DNA of 64,000 bases from Heterodera schachtii (GCA_023374025.1 SIJG01000114.1:280322-344321), one strand, 5' to 3'. Positions 14,601 through 25,700 are shown, counted from the stretch's first letter. Notes: generated from the letters alone by a model not told the origin. Program-made: numbers and translations.

Positions 14601-16009
14601 AAATTATTTTGTTCTTCTAATTATCATGGGCGGTGCAATTATGTCGAAGCGGTTCTTCCGAGACATTTCTTTGAATAGTGCAAACTTCGTTTTTATTTTA
14701 TTTTAAGCTTTTTCAGCTATTTAAAATTTATTTTTTAAATTATGTTATGGATTTTTGAGTCCTCCATTATTTATTTTAAAAAACTATTGTGAAATAAATT
14801 AACATGTATTTTATTAAAAACAAATCGAATAATATTTTCTTAATATCAAGTTTTTAAATTAATATTTAATAAATAAATGCTCGGTTGAATTCATTTTTTT
14901 ATCGTTATAGCCTTGACTAATTTTTATGTAAGTGATTTAATGTTATTTAATTTATTTTTACTTTTTAATTATATTAAATTTTTTGCTTTTATTGTAGCAC
15001 TTGTGAAATAAAATAAAATTAAATTTCCTTGTTGCTTTTTTTCTAGAAATAAATAAAATGAGCTAAAAAATTTAGTTTTAAATGTTGAGTTATGATGTTT
15101 ACTGTATCTAAAATTTAAAAAAAAGTAAAATTTACAAAACAAATTTAAAGAATAATTTCATTGTTTTCTTTACTTATTTCATATAATATTTAATAATTTT
15201 TTGAAACATTTCGTATACAAGACAATTTAAAGTAAATCTTTTTTAGTGATTGGTATTTCGTTTTAGTGACATAAATTTTCCATTGAAGAAATAAGGTTAG
15301 TTAATTGTTGTAAGCATTTTTAATATTATTTTTCATTTATCTTGATATTTTTTATTTCTTTTTGATCTTTTATTAGAATTTCTAATTTTATTGTTTTTAA
15401 ATTTTGATAAGATTTATAACCTGAAACGAATGTTATTATTTCCCAAAGTATTTTTTATGTGAAGTTATCCGTATAAGCTTTCTTAAGAAATAGATAATAC
15501 TGAGAATTTTTTGAATTTAAAACTCATTTTTTTAATTCAAAAAGATGGAGATTTTTGCCACGAAAATGATTCAAGATATTTTGGGATCAATTAGTGAAAA
15601 ATATAATAGTTGATTGGTCAATCACTTTTATAAAAAGACACTGAATATAAATTAATAAAAAAATAAATTTTTTTTGTTTTTTTTTCATTTCGCACATTTT
15701 ATTCTTTTGTCGACAAAATACTTTAGAAAACAAATTCAGTATTTTTCACATTTGAAATTTTTAATATTTAAGAATTTTATATTGTAAAGTATAAATTTAA
15801 TAAAAAATTCTATTTTAAAATATTAAATCGATTAATTATCTATTCTTTTTTCATCATAATCCGCAAAATAAATAGGTATTTATTTACAAATTATATTGTT
15901 TCTTCTTAATTATAAATTATATATTTCATGAAATAAGGTTTCCATTAGATTTGGTCCCGTTTGACCCGTGTACAATATTTTTCTATATATTTTTCAAAAA
16001 ATAAGTTTA
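8614..16009. other. Long AT-rich gene-poor stretch
   Basis: About 7.4 kb without a supportable gene. Open frames over 60 codons at 11319-11507 (-) and 14191-14373 (+) are low-complexity and lack partner exons. Slightly less AT-rich islets occur near 8625-8700, 11090-11190, 13255-13340, 13820-13870 and 14625-14680. None gives a tRNA-like fold or a convincing exon by eye. A few-hundred-base single exon or an ncRNA could be missed here. Confidence 0.5.
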
Positions 16010-16843
16010 TTAGTTCATCTCTGGCTGTTCTTCCTCCGCCATGCCATCGCCTTCTTCTCCGTCCATGGCATCATCTTCAAACTGTTCGTCCTGTGCCAAA
16101 TCCGTCTGTTCCTCCTCCGCCATCTCATCTCCGGCATCCATTTCTTGGTTGTTGGCCGACTCATCGCCTCCGTCCTGTTCAGCTACAACTTGTGCACTGG
16201 ACGGCTTTTCAGTCTCAACAGGCTCAGCCTTTGGCTTGGCTTAAATGGCCAAATTGGCACAATGCCATTCATTATGTTAGAATTTAATGACTTTACCTGC
16301 TGCTGGTGCTTTTTTGTCCTTTGTTTTGTCTAAATTTCATATTTATTAAAATTAAATTATTCTTAAAATATTACCTTTCTTAGCTGCATCTTTTCCTTTG
16401 GCTGCCTTCTTTGCCGGCTTTTCCTTCTTGTCTTCATTTCGAAAACTTTTTCCAAAAAATTTTTTAGACAAAACCAACTAACCCTTTTTCACTTTTCCGT
16501 CCTTTTTGCCCGCTTTTTTGGCATCCTTTTTGCCACCTTATTTTAAATTATTAATTGGTTATAATAAAAATATATTTAAATTCGTTACCTTTTGCAGCTT
16601 TTCCTTTTGCTGGGCTGGCACCTTTTGGCGAAGCTTTTCCTTTGGCAGGTGATGCAACAGCTGGTTAAATTACAAAATATTGTTATTTTCAACAAATATA
16701 TTCATCTTTTTTACCGTCCTTTTTCACTGCTTTTGAGTTAGCTAAAAAAAGAGAATATTTTTTAAAATTTAATTCTTAATACCAGTCTCCAAAATAACAG
16801 CCATCACCAGGCAAACCATAGCCAGGAAGAGAACTGCACGCAT
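16010..16843 (-). CDS. Secreted Lys-rich/acidic-tailed protein, seven exons (paralogue A)
   Basis: Exons on the minus strand are 16843-16783, 16741-16715, 16660-16589, 16536-16483, 16431-16375, 16329-16297 and 16239-16010. They join without a stop to give 177 aa. Every intron is GT-AG, 41-57 bp, and splits a codon after its first base. Exon 1 encodes a signal peptide (MRAVLFLAMVCLVMAVILE). Exons 2-6 encode a Lys/Ala/Gly/Pro segment, about residues 21-101, with K-K-D and S-P-A-K-G motifs, reminiscent of histone H1 tails. Exon 7 encodes a strongly Asp/Glu-rich tail, residues 102-177, ending E-M-N. The start is fixed by the leader and by the same layout in the divergent paralogue at 17337. The function is unknown. 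A leader plus Lys-rich and Asp/Glu-rich halves recalls root-knot nematode effectors that enter plant nuclei (the EFF18 kind, from memory and unverified). Confidence 0.82.
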
Positions 16844-17336
16844 TTTTATTAGATTTTTATTTAATTATTAATAATTAATATTATTGTAAAATTCGAATCT
16901 ATGTTTGTATGTGATTATTTAATTCCTTTTATACATCTTTAATTTGCAGACCGGAAAAGAAGCCAACGTAATTTAGTTGCTTCATTTCGGCTTCCTTTAA
17001 TTACATCATCATCATTTTTTGCCAATTATTTCTTTTAATATTAAATTTTTTATAAAAAAAAAATATAATTAAAAAAATAAATAACATTAAATTATTATGT
17101 GCCATTCTCTTTTTTGACGGATATTATTCAAAACAATTATGTTGGCAAACATAAAGATGATGAAATTTATTCACATCGATAGACGAAATATTATAAATTC
17201 GCAATGGTATTGCATTGGTTGGCACCATTTCCGCTACCGATTTATGGCACTATTTAAGGCAACAAATAATTAATAATAAAAGTAAAATAATTTAATTCTG
17301 TTTTTATTTAATTTAAATTATTATTCTCCAATAAAA
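16844..17336. promoter_or_regulatory. Shared 493-bp divergent promoter region with two TATA-like boxes
   Basis: This is the only DNA between the two head-to-head start codons. On the minus strand TATAAAAGG lies at about 16925-16933, some 85 bp before the 16843 start. On the plus strand TATTTAAGG lies at 17251-17259, some 80-86 bp before the 17337 start. The matching distances suggest core promoters facing outwards. I did not find a TGCMCTT-type motif (reported for Meloidogyne effector promoters, from memory) inside this interval. Shared control of the pair is an inference. Confidence 0.5.
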
Positions 17337-18528
17337 ATGCGTGCCCTTCTCTTCTTGACCATGGTTTGCCTGGTGATGGCTGTTCTCTTAGAAACAGGTT
17401 AGTCAAAAAATAAATTATATTACAACCTGGGTCTTGTTCAAGGCTTGGATTTTTCGGTAGATATATATTTAAATATTATTTATTTAAATTTAGCAAATTC
17501 AAAAGCTGTGAAAAAGGATAATAAAAAGGGTAAAAAGCAAATAATTTAATTACTTATTATATTTTATTTAAACCTTTTTAATTTATAAGGAGCAGTGGCA
17601 GCGCACGGAAAAGGCAAAGACGCGCATAAGGGAGGAGCAAGTCCAGCAAAGGGTAATCAGCTGTAAAACAGTATAACGAAACAAATTGTTATCGTAAAAT
17701 ACTGTAAAATTAAGTATTGGACTTAAGACAACACTTAATATTTATGTTATTTTAAATTAAAATCGAAGAAAATAAGAAAACTCTACAATAATAATTCGAT
17801 TAATTTTATATTTTATAACTCTCTATTTTTAAGGTAATAAAAAAACTGCAAAATCGCCGGGTAAAAAGGACGCCAAAGGAAAAAAAGGTTAGCAAACCTT
17901 GGAAATTTTTCTGCTAAATGTTCTTCAAATTTTAGACAAAAAAGAAAAGCCAGCAAAGAAAGGCAAATCAAAAGGTGTAAATTGGTGAAGCAAATTTTAA
18001 AAATTAATTAATTATTTTAGACAAAAAAGCAAAAAAATCATCGAAATCCAAGGACAAAAAGTCGCCAAGTAAATCCTTTTAAACATTTAAAATGGACATT
18101 TTGATAGCAACATTATTTTTCCGCTGTTGTGTCTAACAGAAAATTATTGAATTGATGAGGAATCTAAAAAGAGTTCGTATAAAGATAGAACCCAGACAAA
18201 TATTTCAAGGTTCTCGACCATTTTTTTCAAACAATCAAATTTGAACTTTATGCCAACACCAAAAAAATAAATTAATTAAGCCAAGCCTAGCAAAGCTGTG
18301 AAGGCCGCTTCACCAAAGGCTGAGCCGGCACAGAACAACGAACCATCCAGCGCACCAGCACCTGAAGTTGAACAGGACGAACAGGACGTCATGGAGGCTG
18401 ATGAAGAATTAGGAGGGGCGAATGGTGCCGACTCTGACGATTTGGCAGAGGGCGAACTGCTTGAAGATGATGCCAACGGTGATGGTGAAGTTGATGCCAT
18501 TGATGCTGATGAGGAACCGATGGAATAG
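17337..18528 (+). CDS. Secreted Lys-rich/acidic-tailed protein, seven exons (paralogue B)
   Basis: Exons are 17337-17397, 17494-17529, 17590-17652, 17834-17887, 17936-17974, 18021-18068 and 18281-18528, together encoding 182 aa. All six introns (46-212 bp) are GT-AG and phase 1. Exon 1 (MRALLFLTMVCLVMAVLLE) is a signal peptide almost identical to that of the divergent neighbour. Exon 2 starts with the same N-S-K-A-V-K-K-D. Exons 3-6 encode short Lys-rich blocks (G-K-G-K-D-A, K-K-T-A-K-S-P, D-K-K-E-K-P-A-K-K). Exon 7 (residues 101-182) goes from K-P-S-K-A-V-K to a Glu/Asp-rich tail ending E-P-M-E. The mature protein has a basic front and an acidic back, with no Cys after the leader. The two genes are clearly paralogues but differ in the length and order of the Lys-rich blocks. 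Role in host interaction is an inference only. Confidence 0.85.
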
Positions 18529-18593
18529 AAAATGCTAAGAATATTGTGGTGGACAAATTGTAAAAACGGAACAAACGGGGAAAATGTGATCAA

Positions 18594-18848
18594 ATGTCGC
18601 AACAAATTTGATCATTTTCTTTTATATACTCGTAATTATTTTAAATTTTTATATTTCAATACTAAAATATGAATAGAAGAATAAAATAAATATAGAAATA
18701 TTTTTGGGGTTTTTTTTGTACTTAAAAAGTCATATTAAAAAATGATTATAGTATTAAATACATTCCTGGATATTTTGAATGCTGATATCTCGCAACAAAT
18801 TTAATCATTTTCTGTTATATATTCGTAGTTATTTTAAATATTTATTTT
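18594..18848. repeat. 58-bp direct duplication downstream of paralogue B
   Basis: The stretch starting TCGCAACAAATTTGATCATT at 18597 recurs with few changes at 18790, a displacement of 193 bp, each copy about 58 bp. It lies in the probable 3' untranslated or downstream region. AATAAAATAAAT (about 18679-18690), between the copies, is a possible polyadenylation signal. Confidence 0.65.
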
Positions 18849-18849
18849 A

Positions 18850-19899
18850 TTAATTTGCTTAGTTTTTTAGTTTTTACAACTATAAAAACTTAATCATTTT
18901 GAAATTATATTTTACTAAACAAGAGAGATTGACTTGATCATTTTCATATTCTAAATATTAAACAAAATTTTAGACATTAATTAATTAAAAAGTAAAAATT
19001 AGAATTAAAATACGCGGAAGATTTGAAATTACGATCCCACAACCACCACACCATACAAAAAATGAAGTAATTACTGTTATTTTATTACTTCAATAAATTC
19101 ATATAATTATTATACTCATCAATTATATGGAACTAATTTTAAAATTATAATATTATTTAAAATTTATTAGAAATGAATAAAAAAAAATTTCTATTTCGAT
19201 ATTTCGAAGTTATTCTTGAATCAGGAAAATATGGTTTTAGAATTTATGCCGGTCCATAAGTGCTGGAACGACGATTAGCCATCAAAAATATCCGGAAAGG
19301 CGGGATCACAACAAGCTACAATAGTGTTTCCCGTGAATAATTGAATGGAATTCGGAAATGTAACTTAAAATTGTTACCATTCATTGAAAAGTCCATTCGT
19401 GGTCCAAATTGATATTTCTAAAATTACTTGAGAATTAATGAGCCATTAAATGAAGCAAATATTTTTATAAAATAAAGCAAATACTTTGAAATTCTTTATT
19501 AAACGAAATCCGGGCCATGAGTATGACCTTTAAAAGTCCCATCAACTGACCAATGCATTAATGCTTAAATGAGACATTCATAAATTGAAAAGATTTGCTA
19601 AAATAATAAATTATTATTCCAATAAATTGTAGCAAAAATTTTTGGTCTTTTAATTCTGTGCCGCAAGTGTCGCTTTAACTGGGTTGTGCATTAATTGATG
19701 AATCAGACGATGTTAGTGCATTTCTTAAATTCCGCCACCCATGCGCATTTCTACAATCCGCCAATGTGTTATAGATGATAGCAATATCACTTTATTTTGT
19801 TCATTCTAAGAATGTTGTGATTAGAATTTTTGATGATTAAAATAATATTAATTTTTGTTAAAAATTTCAGTTCGAAATTATTTTTTATTTTTTTGCTAT
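18850..19899. other. Intergenic DNA, no gene supported
   Basis: AT-rich, with a more mixed-composition segment at about 19240-19370 and 19660-19760. I looked for exons and tRNA-like folds in these and found neither. The mixed composition may mark old transposon sequence. Confidence 0.45.
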
Positions 19900-20000
19900 T
19901 CTTCGAAACCCCTATGTGTCCTCTACTAGCCTTCAAAATTTCAAAAATTTTCGTACGGTTTCAAAAAAATTCTGAACAAAAGCTTTTAGTACTGGAGCAA
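19900..20000 (+). repeat. Dispersed repeat, family 'CTCTACTAGCC...CAAAATTTCAAAAA'
   Basis: This is one of at least six copies in the window (also about 40653-40720, 41085-41165, 43546-43625, 43697-43745, and inverted at about 41217-41283). The shared pattern is a CCTAAGTGTTCTCTA-like stretch, then TAGCCT, then CAAAATTTCAAAAA and a GTTTCAA run. Copies differ by many substitutions. The 109-codon open frame running over this region (19830-20177) is probably a by-product of the repeat. Confidence 0.6.
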
Positions 20001-20251
20001 AAAAAAAACAGGAATTTTCAGCGGCCACAGGGATTTATGTTTTTTCGGGGCTTGGGTTGCCATTGTTTGAAGCGTTTTTTCTTTCAAAAAAATTTTTTGG
20101 GTTTTTTCATAACGTTTTTCATTTTTGAAAAAATCACAAAAAATTTCAGTGCACGAAAGCAAAAAAAAAGAAAATAAACCAAATGCACTCGTATTGCTAA
20201 ACCCTATTTAAATAGCAAAGCAAAAATTAATTTAATTTCGGATTGCAATTT

Positions 20252-20486
20252 CTAATATTTTATTCACCTCCCCCCCCCCTTTCCTCCCGTAAAAGTTGGT
20301 CCGTTCGGTGCCCAACACGGCGTTCACCATCGGCACATATGAGCTGGTTGTGTACAGTTTGCACTGGGCATTGTTGACCAGGAACAGCAGCAACAACAAT
20401 AACAGTGCCACCACCACCCTCAAAACGCCGCAACCGCCCGCTGCCGCTGCCTGCTGAAGGAGAAAGAGGAAAAGCCGATGATGCAA
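20252..20486 (-). CDS. Possible first exon of a secreted or membrane protein gene
   Basis: A GC-rich island in AT-rich DNA, open on the minus strand from ATG at 20486. The product starts MHHRLFLFLLQQ, then Ala/Gly, then a run of Leu (V-V-A-L-L-L-L-L-L-L-F-L), then N-N-A-Q-C followed by a polar stretch (K-L-Y-T-T-S-S-Y-V-P). This looks like a signal peptide or anchor with a cleavage-like AQC site. A donor-like GAG|GTGAAT follows a poly-G run near 20270, where I end the exon. No convincing second exon was found downstream on the minus strand. It may be an orphaned exon, a gene fragment, or a chance frame in GC-rich repeat. No family is recognised. Confidence 0.3.
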
Positions 20487-20699
20487 AAAGCAATTAATTA
20501 CTATAATTAATCATCATCTATCCTCTCTCTCCATTTCTATGTCCATTTCCAACCATTTGTTTTTTATTTATTTATTTTGTTTTAATTAATTGTCTTGACA
20601 TTGTGAATACACACGCGCGACATTTTATCGTCAAAAAAACCACAACACGCCACCCTTTTACTTTAGCAAAAAACACTGACATGAGAGTAGAACATACCT

Positions 20700-21290
20700 G
20701 TGCAAGGGGGTGGTCAGTGAACGGGTCCTACGTTCGACTTTGACCTACCCATGGGGGGGGTCAGAGCCCCATTTTCCTACGTTCGACCATTTTTTGCTTA
20801 TTTTACCCAGTGAAGACCTTTTTTTTTTTGCTAAACCGTTTGCCACTTTTTGGCGACCTTTTTTTATTTTTCGTACCTCTTTTTTCGGCGCGTTTTTCCT
20901 AAAAATTTTCGGGAACAGGGGGGGGGGCGGCGGTGCCGATAGGCGCCGCCGGGAAATTTTTTGACAATTTGAGTGTAATTCGTTAATAAACTTTGTCAAA
21001 AAAGGACCGATTTTTTGCTCATTTTTGTCTATTTTTAAGAAAGTTCAAAATTTATAATTATTAAAAAAACAGGCAATATTTTAGGAATTTTTCAGCCTCT
21101 CCTCTTACGTTCGACGAATCTTCTTCAGCAGAATTCGTCGAACGTAAGGAAAGAGTGTCGAACGTAGCTGAATTGGAAAATTTTAGCGAAATTTCTTAAT
21201 GGAAATTAGTTAATTTTCAAGTCTCCATTTTTTACGTTTGACAAATCCCACTCCTCAGGGTTAGTCGAACGTAATTAACGGAACTTTCCT
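20700..21290. mobile_element. Repeat element with six TACGTTCGAC boxes and a GC-rich hairpin
   Basis: TACGTTCGAC occurs at 20729-20738, 20778-20787 and 21106-21115. Its reverse complement occurs at 21137-21146, 21157-21166 and 21264-21273, and a one-base variant at 21233-21242. The boxes at 21104-21119 and 21133-21148 form a perfect 16-bp inverted repeat around a 13-base loop. A GC hairpin lies at 20929-20950, and runs of G occur at 20753 and 20919. The open frames on both strands here (about 20710-20999) are repeat by-products. Clear terminal repeats and a target duplication were not found, so the boundaries are approximate. Confidence 0.55.
20929..20950. repeat. GC hairpin motif, copy 1
   Basis: GGCGGTGCC and GGCGCCGCC are separated by GATA and pair as a stem with one G-T wobble. 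Identical copies sit at 41690-41711 and 41824-41845 inside the hAT-type MITE. The flanks also match for about 110 bp between 20880-21010 and 41650-41770. Confidence 0.8.
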
Positions 21291-21291
21291 T

Positions 21292-21439
21292 GATTTCTAC
21301 GCTCCCTTTTCTTGTTGTTTTCCTTTTTCCTTCCTCTTTTTCTTTTTTCTCTCCCTTTTTCCTCTTTGTTTTCTTTTGGGCGTCAAAATTCCATCCCCGG
21401 TGAACATGACAACAATAACGGGTATAGATGGTGCCCCAA
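21292..21439. other. Pyrimidine-rich tract
   Basis: Positions 21299-21378 on the plus strand are almost all C and T. The minus-strand open frame covering it (21232-21471) is Lys/Glu/Arg-rich only because of this tract and is not called as a gene. Confidence 0.5.
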
Positions 21440-21736
21440 CCAGGGTCGCTGATCAAGAATCCGGCATCCATTTCGACCTATTTTGAACCCGGACTCGATT
21501 TCGAACAAAAAGTCGAAAATTCAAAAAATTTCAAAATTTCTTTTTGGTTACAATTTGTGCAGAAAGATTATTTTCTGGTGTTTTCAATGATTTCTAGTTA
21601 ATTTTGATTGTTTTAATCTATTTTAGAAACAAAGTGAATTTTGAAATTTTCTGAATTTTCGACTTTTTGTTCTAATTCTGGTTTGGGGTTCGAAAAAGGT
21701 CGAAATGGATGCCGGATTCGTGATCAGCGACCCTGG
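21440..21736. mobile_element. Foldback element, 297 bp, with ~100-bp inverted arms
   Basis: The left arm starts CCAGGGTCGCTGATCA and the right arm, on the minus strand, starts with the same bases. About 40 bp match almost perfectly, through ATCCGGCATCCATTTCGACC, and similarity continues more weakly to about 21545 and 21640. The AT-rich centre has no ORF. CAGGG termini recall hAT elements, but no clean 8-bp target duplication is visible. A diverged relative of one arm lies at 50495-50600. Confidence 0.7.
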
Positions 21737-21972
21737 AAAGCCCTGGAAGCATGTTTTGGCTTATAATTTTGCAATTAATTAATTATTTTAATTTACGAAC
21801 ATTAATAGAGAATTACTTTGAATAAATATTACATTGTTAGCTTTTAGTCTCTAATAATTTAGAATGGAACGTAATTGGAGCAGATGTGCTGTATTGCTAA
21901 TTATTAAATTAAACACTCAGAAAAAGTTTTTTATAAATCAAACTTTTTTTCAAATATATCCTAATTAATAAT

Positions 21973-22596
21973 TAGGGTTTGTAATTATATGGAAATAAAA
22001 ACGCGAAATATGGCCATAAAATATGGACAACAAATCGTGAAATATGGACATAAAAAGGCAAAAATTTCGACATAAATTTTTCCAAATTGAGGTGTAAATT
22101 TTCAAAATTCCTTCAAATTCGCTCAATGTAAGGTAAACCCCTAAAAAATGGCTAAATACTATATTAAAAATCATTTTAGCAAAAACAAGATACACCTTAA
22201 AATTTACTCATTTTAGCGAAAAATCAACCTGAAAAGCGAAATTTTCGCTTTTTGTTTATTTTTTTGACATAAATTAACCTTTTTTTAAGAAAATTTATAT
22301 TTCATCAATATTTTCGTGAAAATTTTGCTAAAAAATGATTCTTTGAAAAATTTTCCGGTTTTTGGTGTCCAAAAGGTCAATTTAGCTGCTAGGGGCCGTT
22401 CTATGGAAATAATGCCAAAATATGGAGAAGTATGGAAATATGGACATAAATCGCGAAATATGGAAAAATATGGAAAATATGGATATAGAAATACGTCCTA
22501 GAGGCTTCAAACTAAGCTAAAAACATGTTTTTCGTGCGTTTCAGGCCTCCAACAGCCCAGGAAAAAAATATGGATTTCCATATAATTACAAACCCT
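21973..22596. mobile_element. MITE with AGGGTTTGTAATTATATGGA ends and ATATGG subrepeats
   Basis: The ends are an inverted repeat of about 20 bp: AGGGTTTGTAATTATATGGA at 21974 and its complement ending at 22596. ATTAATAAT flanks both sides (21964-21972 and 22597-22605), a possible 9-bp target duplication, though AT-rich flanks make coincidence possible. Inside both ends are degenerate repeats around AATATGGACATAAA and AAATATGG. Open frames at 21965-22195 (-) and 22316-22501 (+) lie inside and show no transposase features. Confidence 0.65.
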
Positions 22597-22605
22597 ATTA
22601 ATAAT

Positions 22606-22781
22606 AGTTCAGTTAAATTTTTATAACTATTTATTTACAATGTTATTTTGAATGTTTATTAATTAAATTATACGTTGAAATTAAGTTGAAAAAATAAGTT
22701 AATTTAAATATGCACATTTAAATTAACTATTTCTGTACATTAACATTTACTTTTCATCCTTTATATTATTGTTTTTAATAT
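22606..22781. other. AT-rich flank before the satellite
   Basis: No feature is recognised. The satellite phase begins abruptly at 22782, with no partial monomer before it. Confidence 0.5.
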
Positions 22782-25700
22782 CATATTAGCAGACTATCAT
22801 GGGAAAAATAAAAAAAATCATTTAAATGAAAATTCTTTTCTCTTAATTATTAAAAAAATTGAAATTTTTGGCATTTCCGGTCACATTTCAAATTTTTTAA
22901 CTTTCTGGAAGAGATATTCCAATAAAATAAAGACACTAAATAAAACAATTAAATGTTTCTGTTCCTAAACAAGCATAGAAACAAAAGACATGTTCACCAT
23001 TTATTTGTGCTTCTCGGAACATATGCAATTTTCATTAATCTCCCACCTTTTTGTCACAGTGAACAATTGGGACAACAGAATGTAATTTTGGTTTAGATTT
23101 CTTTTCGCAAACAGTTTATTCTCCTAATTAATTTATACTTTGTGCCGATAAATCACATTTATGTAAATCAGTCTTCATATTAGCAGACTATCATGGGAAA
23201 AATAAAAAAATCATTTAAATGAAAAATTTTTTCTCTTAATTATTAAAAAGATTGAAATTTTTGGCATTTCCGGTCACATTTCAAATTTTTTAACTTTCTG
23301 GAAGAGATATTCCAATAAAATAAAGACACTAAATAAAACAATTAAATGTTTCTGTTCCTAAACTAGCATAGAAATAAAAGACATGTTCACCATTTATTTG
23401 TGCTTCTCGGAACATATGCAATTTTCATTAATCTCCCACCTTTTTGTCACAGTGAACAATTGGGACAACAGAATGTAATTTTGGTTAAACAGTTTATTCT
23501 CCTAATTAATTTATACTTTGTGCCGATAAATCACATTTATGTAAATCAGTCTTCATATTAGCAGACTATCATGGGAAAAATAAAAAAATCATTTAAATGA
23601 AAAATTTTTTCTCTTAATTATTAAAAAGATTGAAATTTTTGGCATTTCCGGTCACATTTCAAATTTTTTAACTTTCTGGAAGAGATATTCCAATAAAATA
23701 AAGACACCAAATAAAACAATTAAATGTTTCTGTTCCTAAACTAGCATAGAAATAAAAGACATGTTCACCATTTATTTGTGCTTCTCGAAACATATGCAAT
23801 TTTCATTAATCTCCCACCTTTTTGTCACAGTGAACAATTGGGACAACAGAATGTAATTTTGGTTTAGATTTCTTTTCGCAAACAGTTTATTCTCCTAATT
23901 AATTTATACTTTGTGCCGATAAATCACATTTATGTAAATCAGTCTTCATATTAGCAGACTATCATGGGAAAAATAAAAAAATCATTTAAATGAAAATTCT
24001 TTTCTCTTAATTATTAAAAAAGATTGAAATTTTTGGCATTTCAGGTCACATTTCAAATTTTTTAACCTTCTGGAAGAGATATTCCAATAAAATAAAGACA
24101 CTAAATAAAACAATTAAATGTTTCTGTTCCTAAACAAGCATAGAAACAAAAGACATGTTCACCATTTATTTGTGCTTCTCGGAACATATGCAATTTTCAT
24201 TAATCTCCCACCTTTTTGTCACAGTGAACAATTGGGACAACAGAATGTAATTTTGGTTTAGATTTCTTTTCGCAAACAGTTTATTCTCCTAATTAATTTA
24301 TACTTTGTGCCGATAAATCACATTTATGTAAATCAGTCTTCATATTAGCAGACTATCATGGGAAAAATAAAAAAATCATTTAAATGAAAAATTTTTTCTC
24401 TTAATTATTAAAAAGATTGAAATTTTTGGCATTTCCGGTCACATTTCTAATTTTTTAACTTTCTGGAAAAGATATTCCAATAAAATAAAGACACTAAATA
24501 AAACAATTAAATGTTTCTGTTACTAAACAAGCATAGAAATAAAAGACATGTTCACCATTTATTTGTGCTTCTCGAAACATATGCAATTTTCATTAATCTC
24601 CCACCTTTTTGTCACAGTGAACAATTGGGACAACAGAATGTAATTTTGGTTTAGATTTCTTTTCGCAAACAGTTTATTCTCCTAATTAATTTATACTTTG
24701 TGCCGATAAATCACATTTATGTAAATCAGTCTTCATATTAGCAGACTATCATGGGAAAAATAAAAAAATCATTTAAATGAAAAATTTTTTCTCTTAATTA
24801 TTAAAAAGATTGAAATTTTTGGCATTTCCGGTCACATTTCAAATTTTTTAACTTTCTGGAAGAGATATTCCAATAAAATAAAGACACTAAATAAAACAAT
24901 TAAATGTTTCTGTTCCTAAACTAGCATAGAAATAAAAGACATGTTCACCATTTATTTGTGCTTCTCGAAACATATGCAATTTTCATTAATCTCCCACCTT
25001 TTTGTCACAGTGAACAATTGGGACAACAGAATGTAATTTTGGTTTAGATTTCTTTTCGCAAACAGTTTATTCTCCTAATTAATTTATACTTTGTGCCGAT
25101 AAATCACATTTATGTAAATCAGTCTTCATATTAGCAGACTATCATGGGAAAAATAAAAAAATCATTTAAATGAAAATTTTTTTCTCTTAATTATTAAAAA
25201 GATTGAAATTTTTGGCATTTCCGGTCACATTTCAAATTTTTTAACTTTCTGGAAGAGATATTCCAATAAAATAAAGACACTAAATAAAACAATTAAATGT
25301 TTCTGTTCCTAAACTAGCATAGAAATAAAAGACATGTTCACCATTTATTTGTGCTTCTCGAAACATATGCAATTTTCATTAATCTCCCACCTTTTTGTCA
25401 CAGTGAACAATTGGGACAACAGAATGTAATTTTGGTTTAGATTTCTTTTCGCAAACAGTTTATTCTCCTAATTAATTTATACTTTGTGCCGATAAATCAC
25501 ATTTATGTAAATCAGTCTTCATATTAGCAGACTATCATGGGAAAAATAAAAAAATCATTTAAATGAAAAATTTTTTCTCTTAATTATTAAAAAGATTGAA
25601 ATTTTTGGCATTTCCGGTCACATTTCAAATTTTTTAACTTTCTGGAAGAGATATTCCAATAAAATAAAGACACTAAATAAAACAATTAAATGTTTCTGTT

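Noticed and set aside
15961..16333. Overlapping plus-strand frames of 67-121 codons (Ser/Pro/His-rich)
   Set aside because: They are antisense shadows of the GC-rich last exon of the minus-strand secreted protein, which has matching splice sites and a paralogue.
18276..18605. Minus-strand 109-codon Ser/Ala-rich frame
   Set aside because: It is the antisense of the acidic last exon of paralogue B (GAN codons read backwards).
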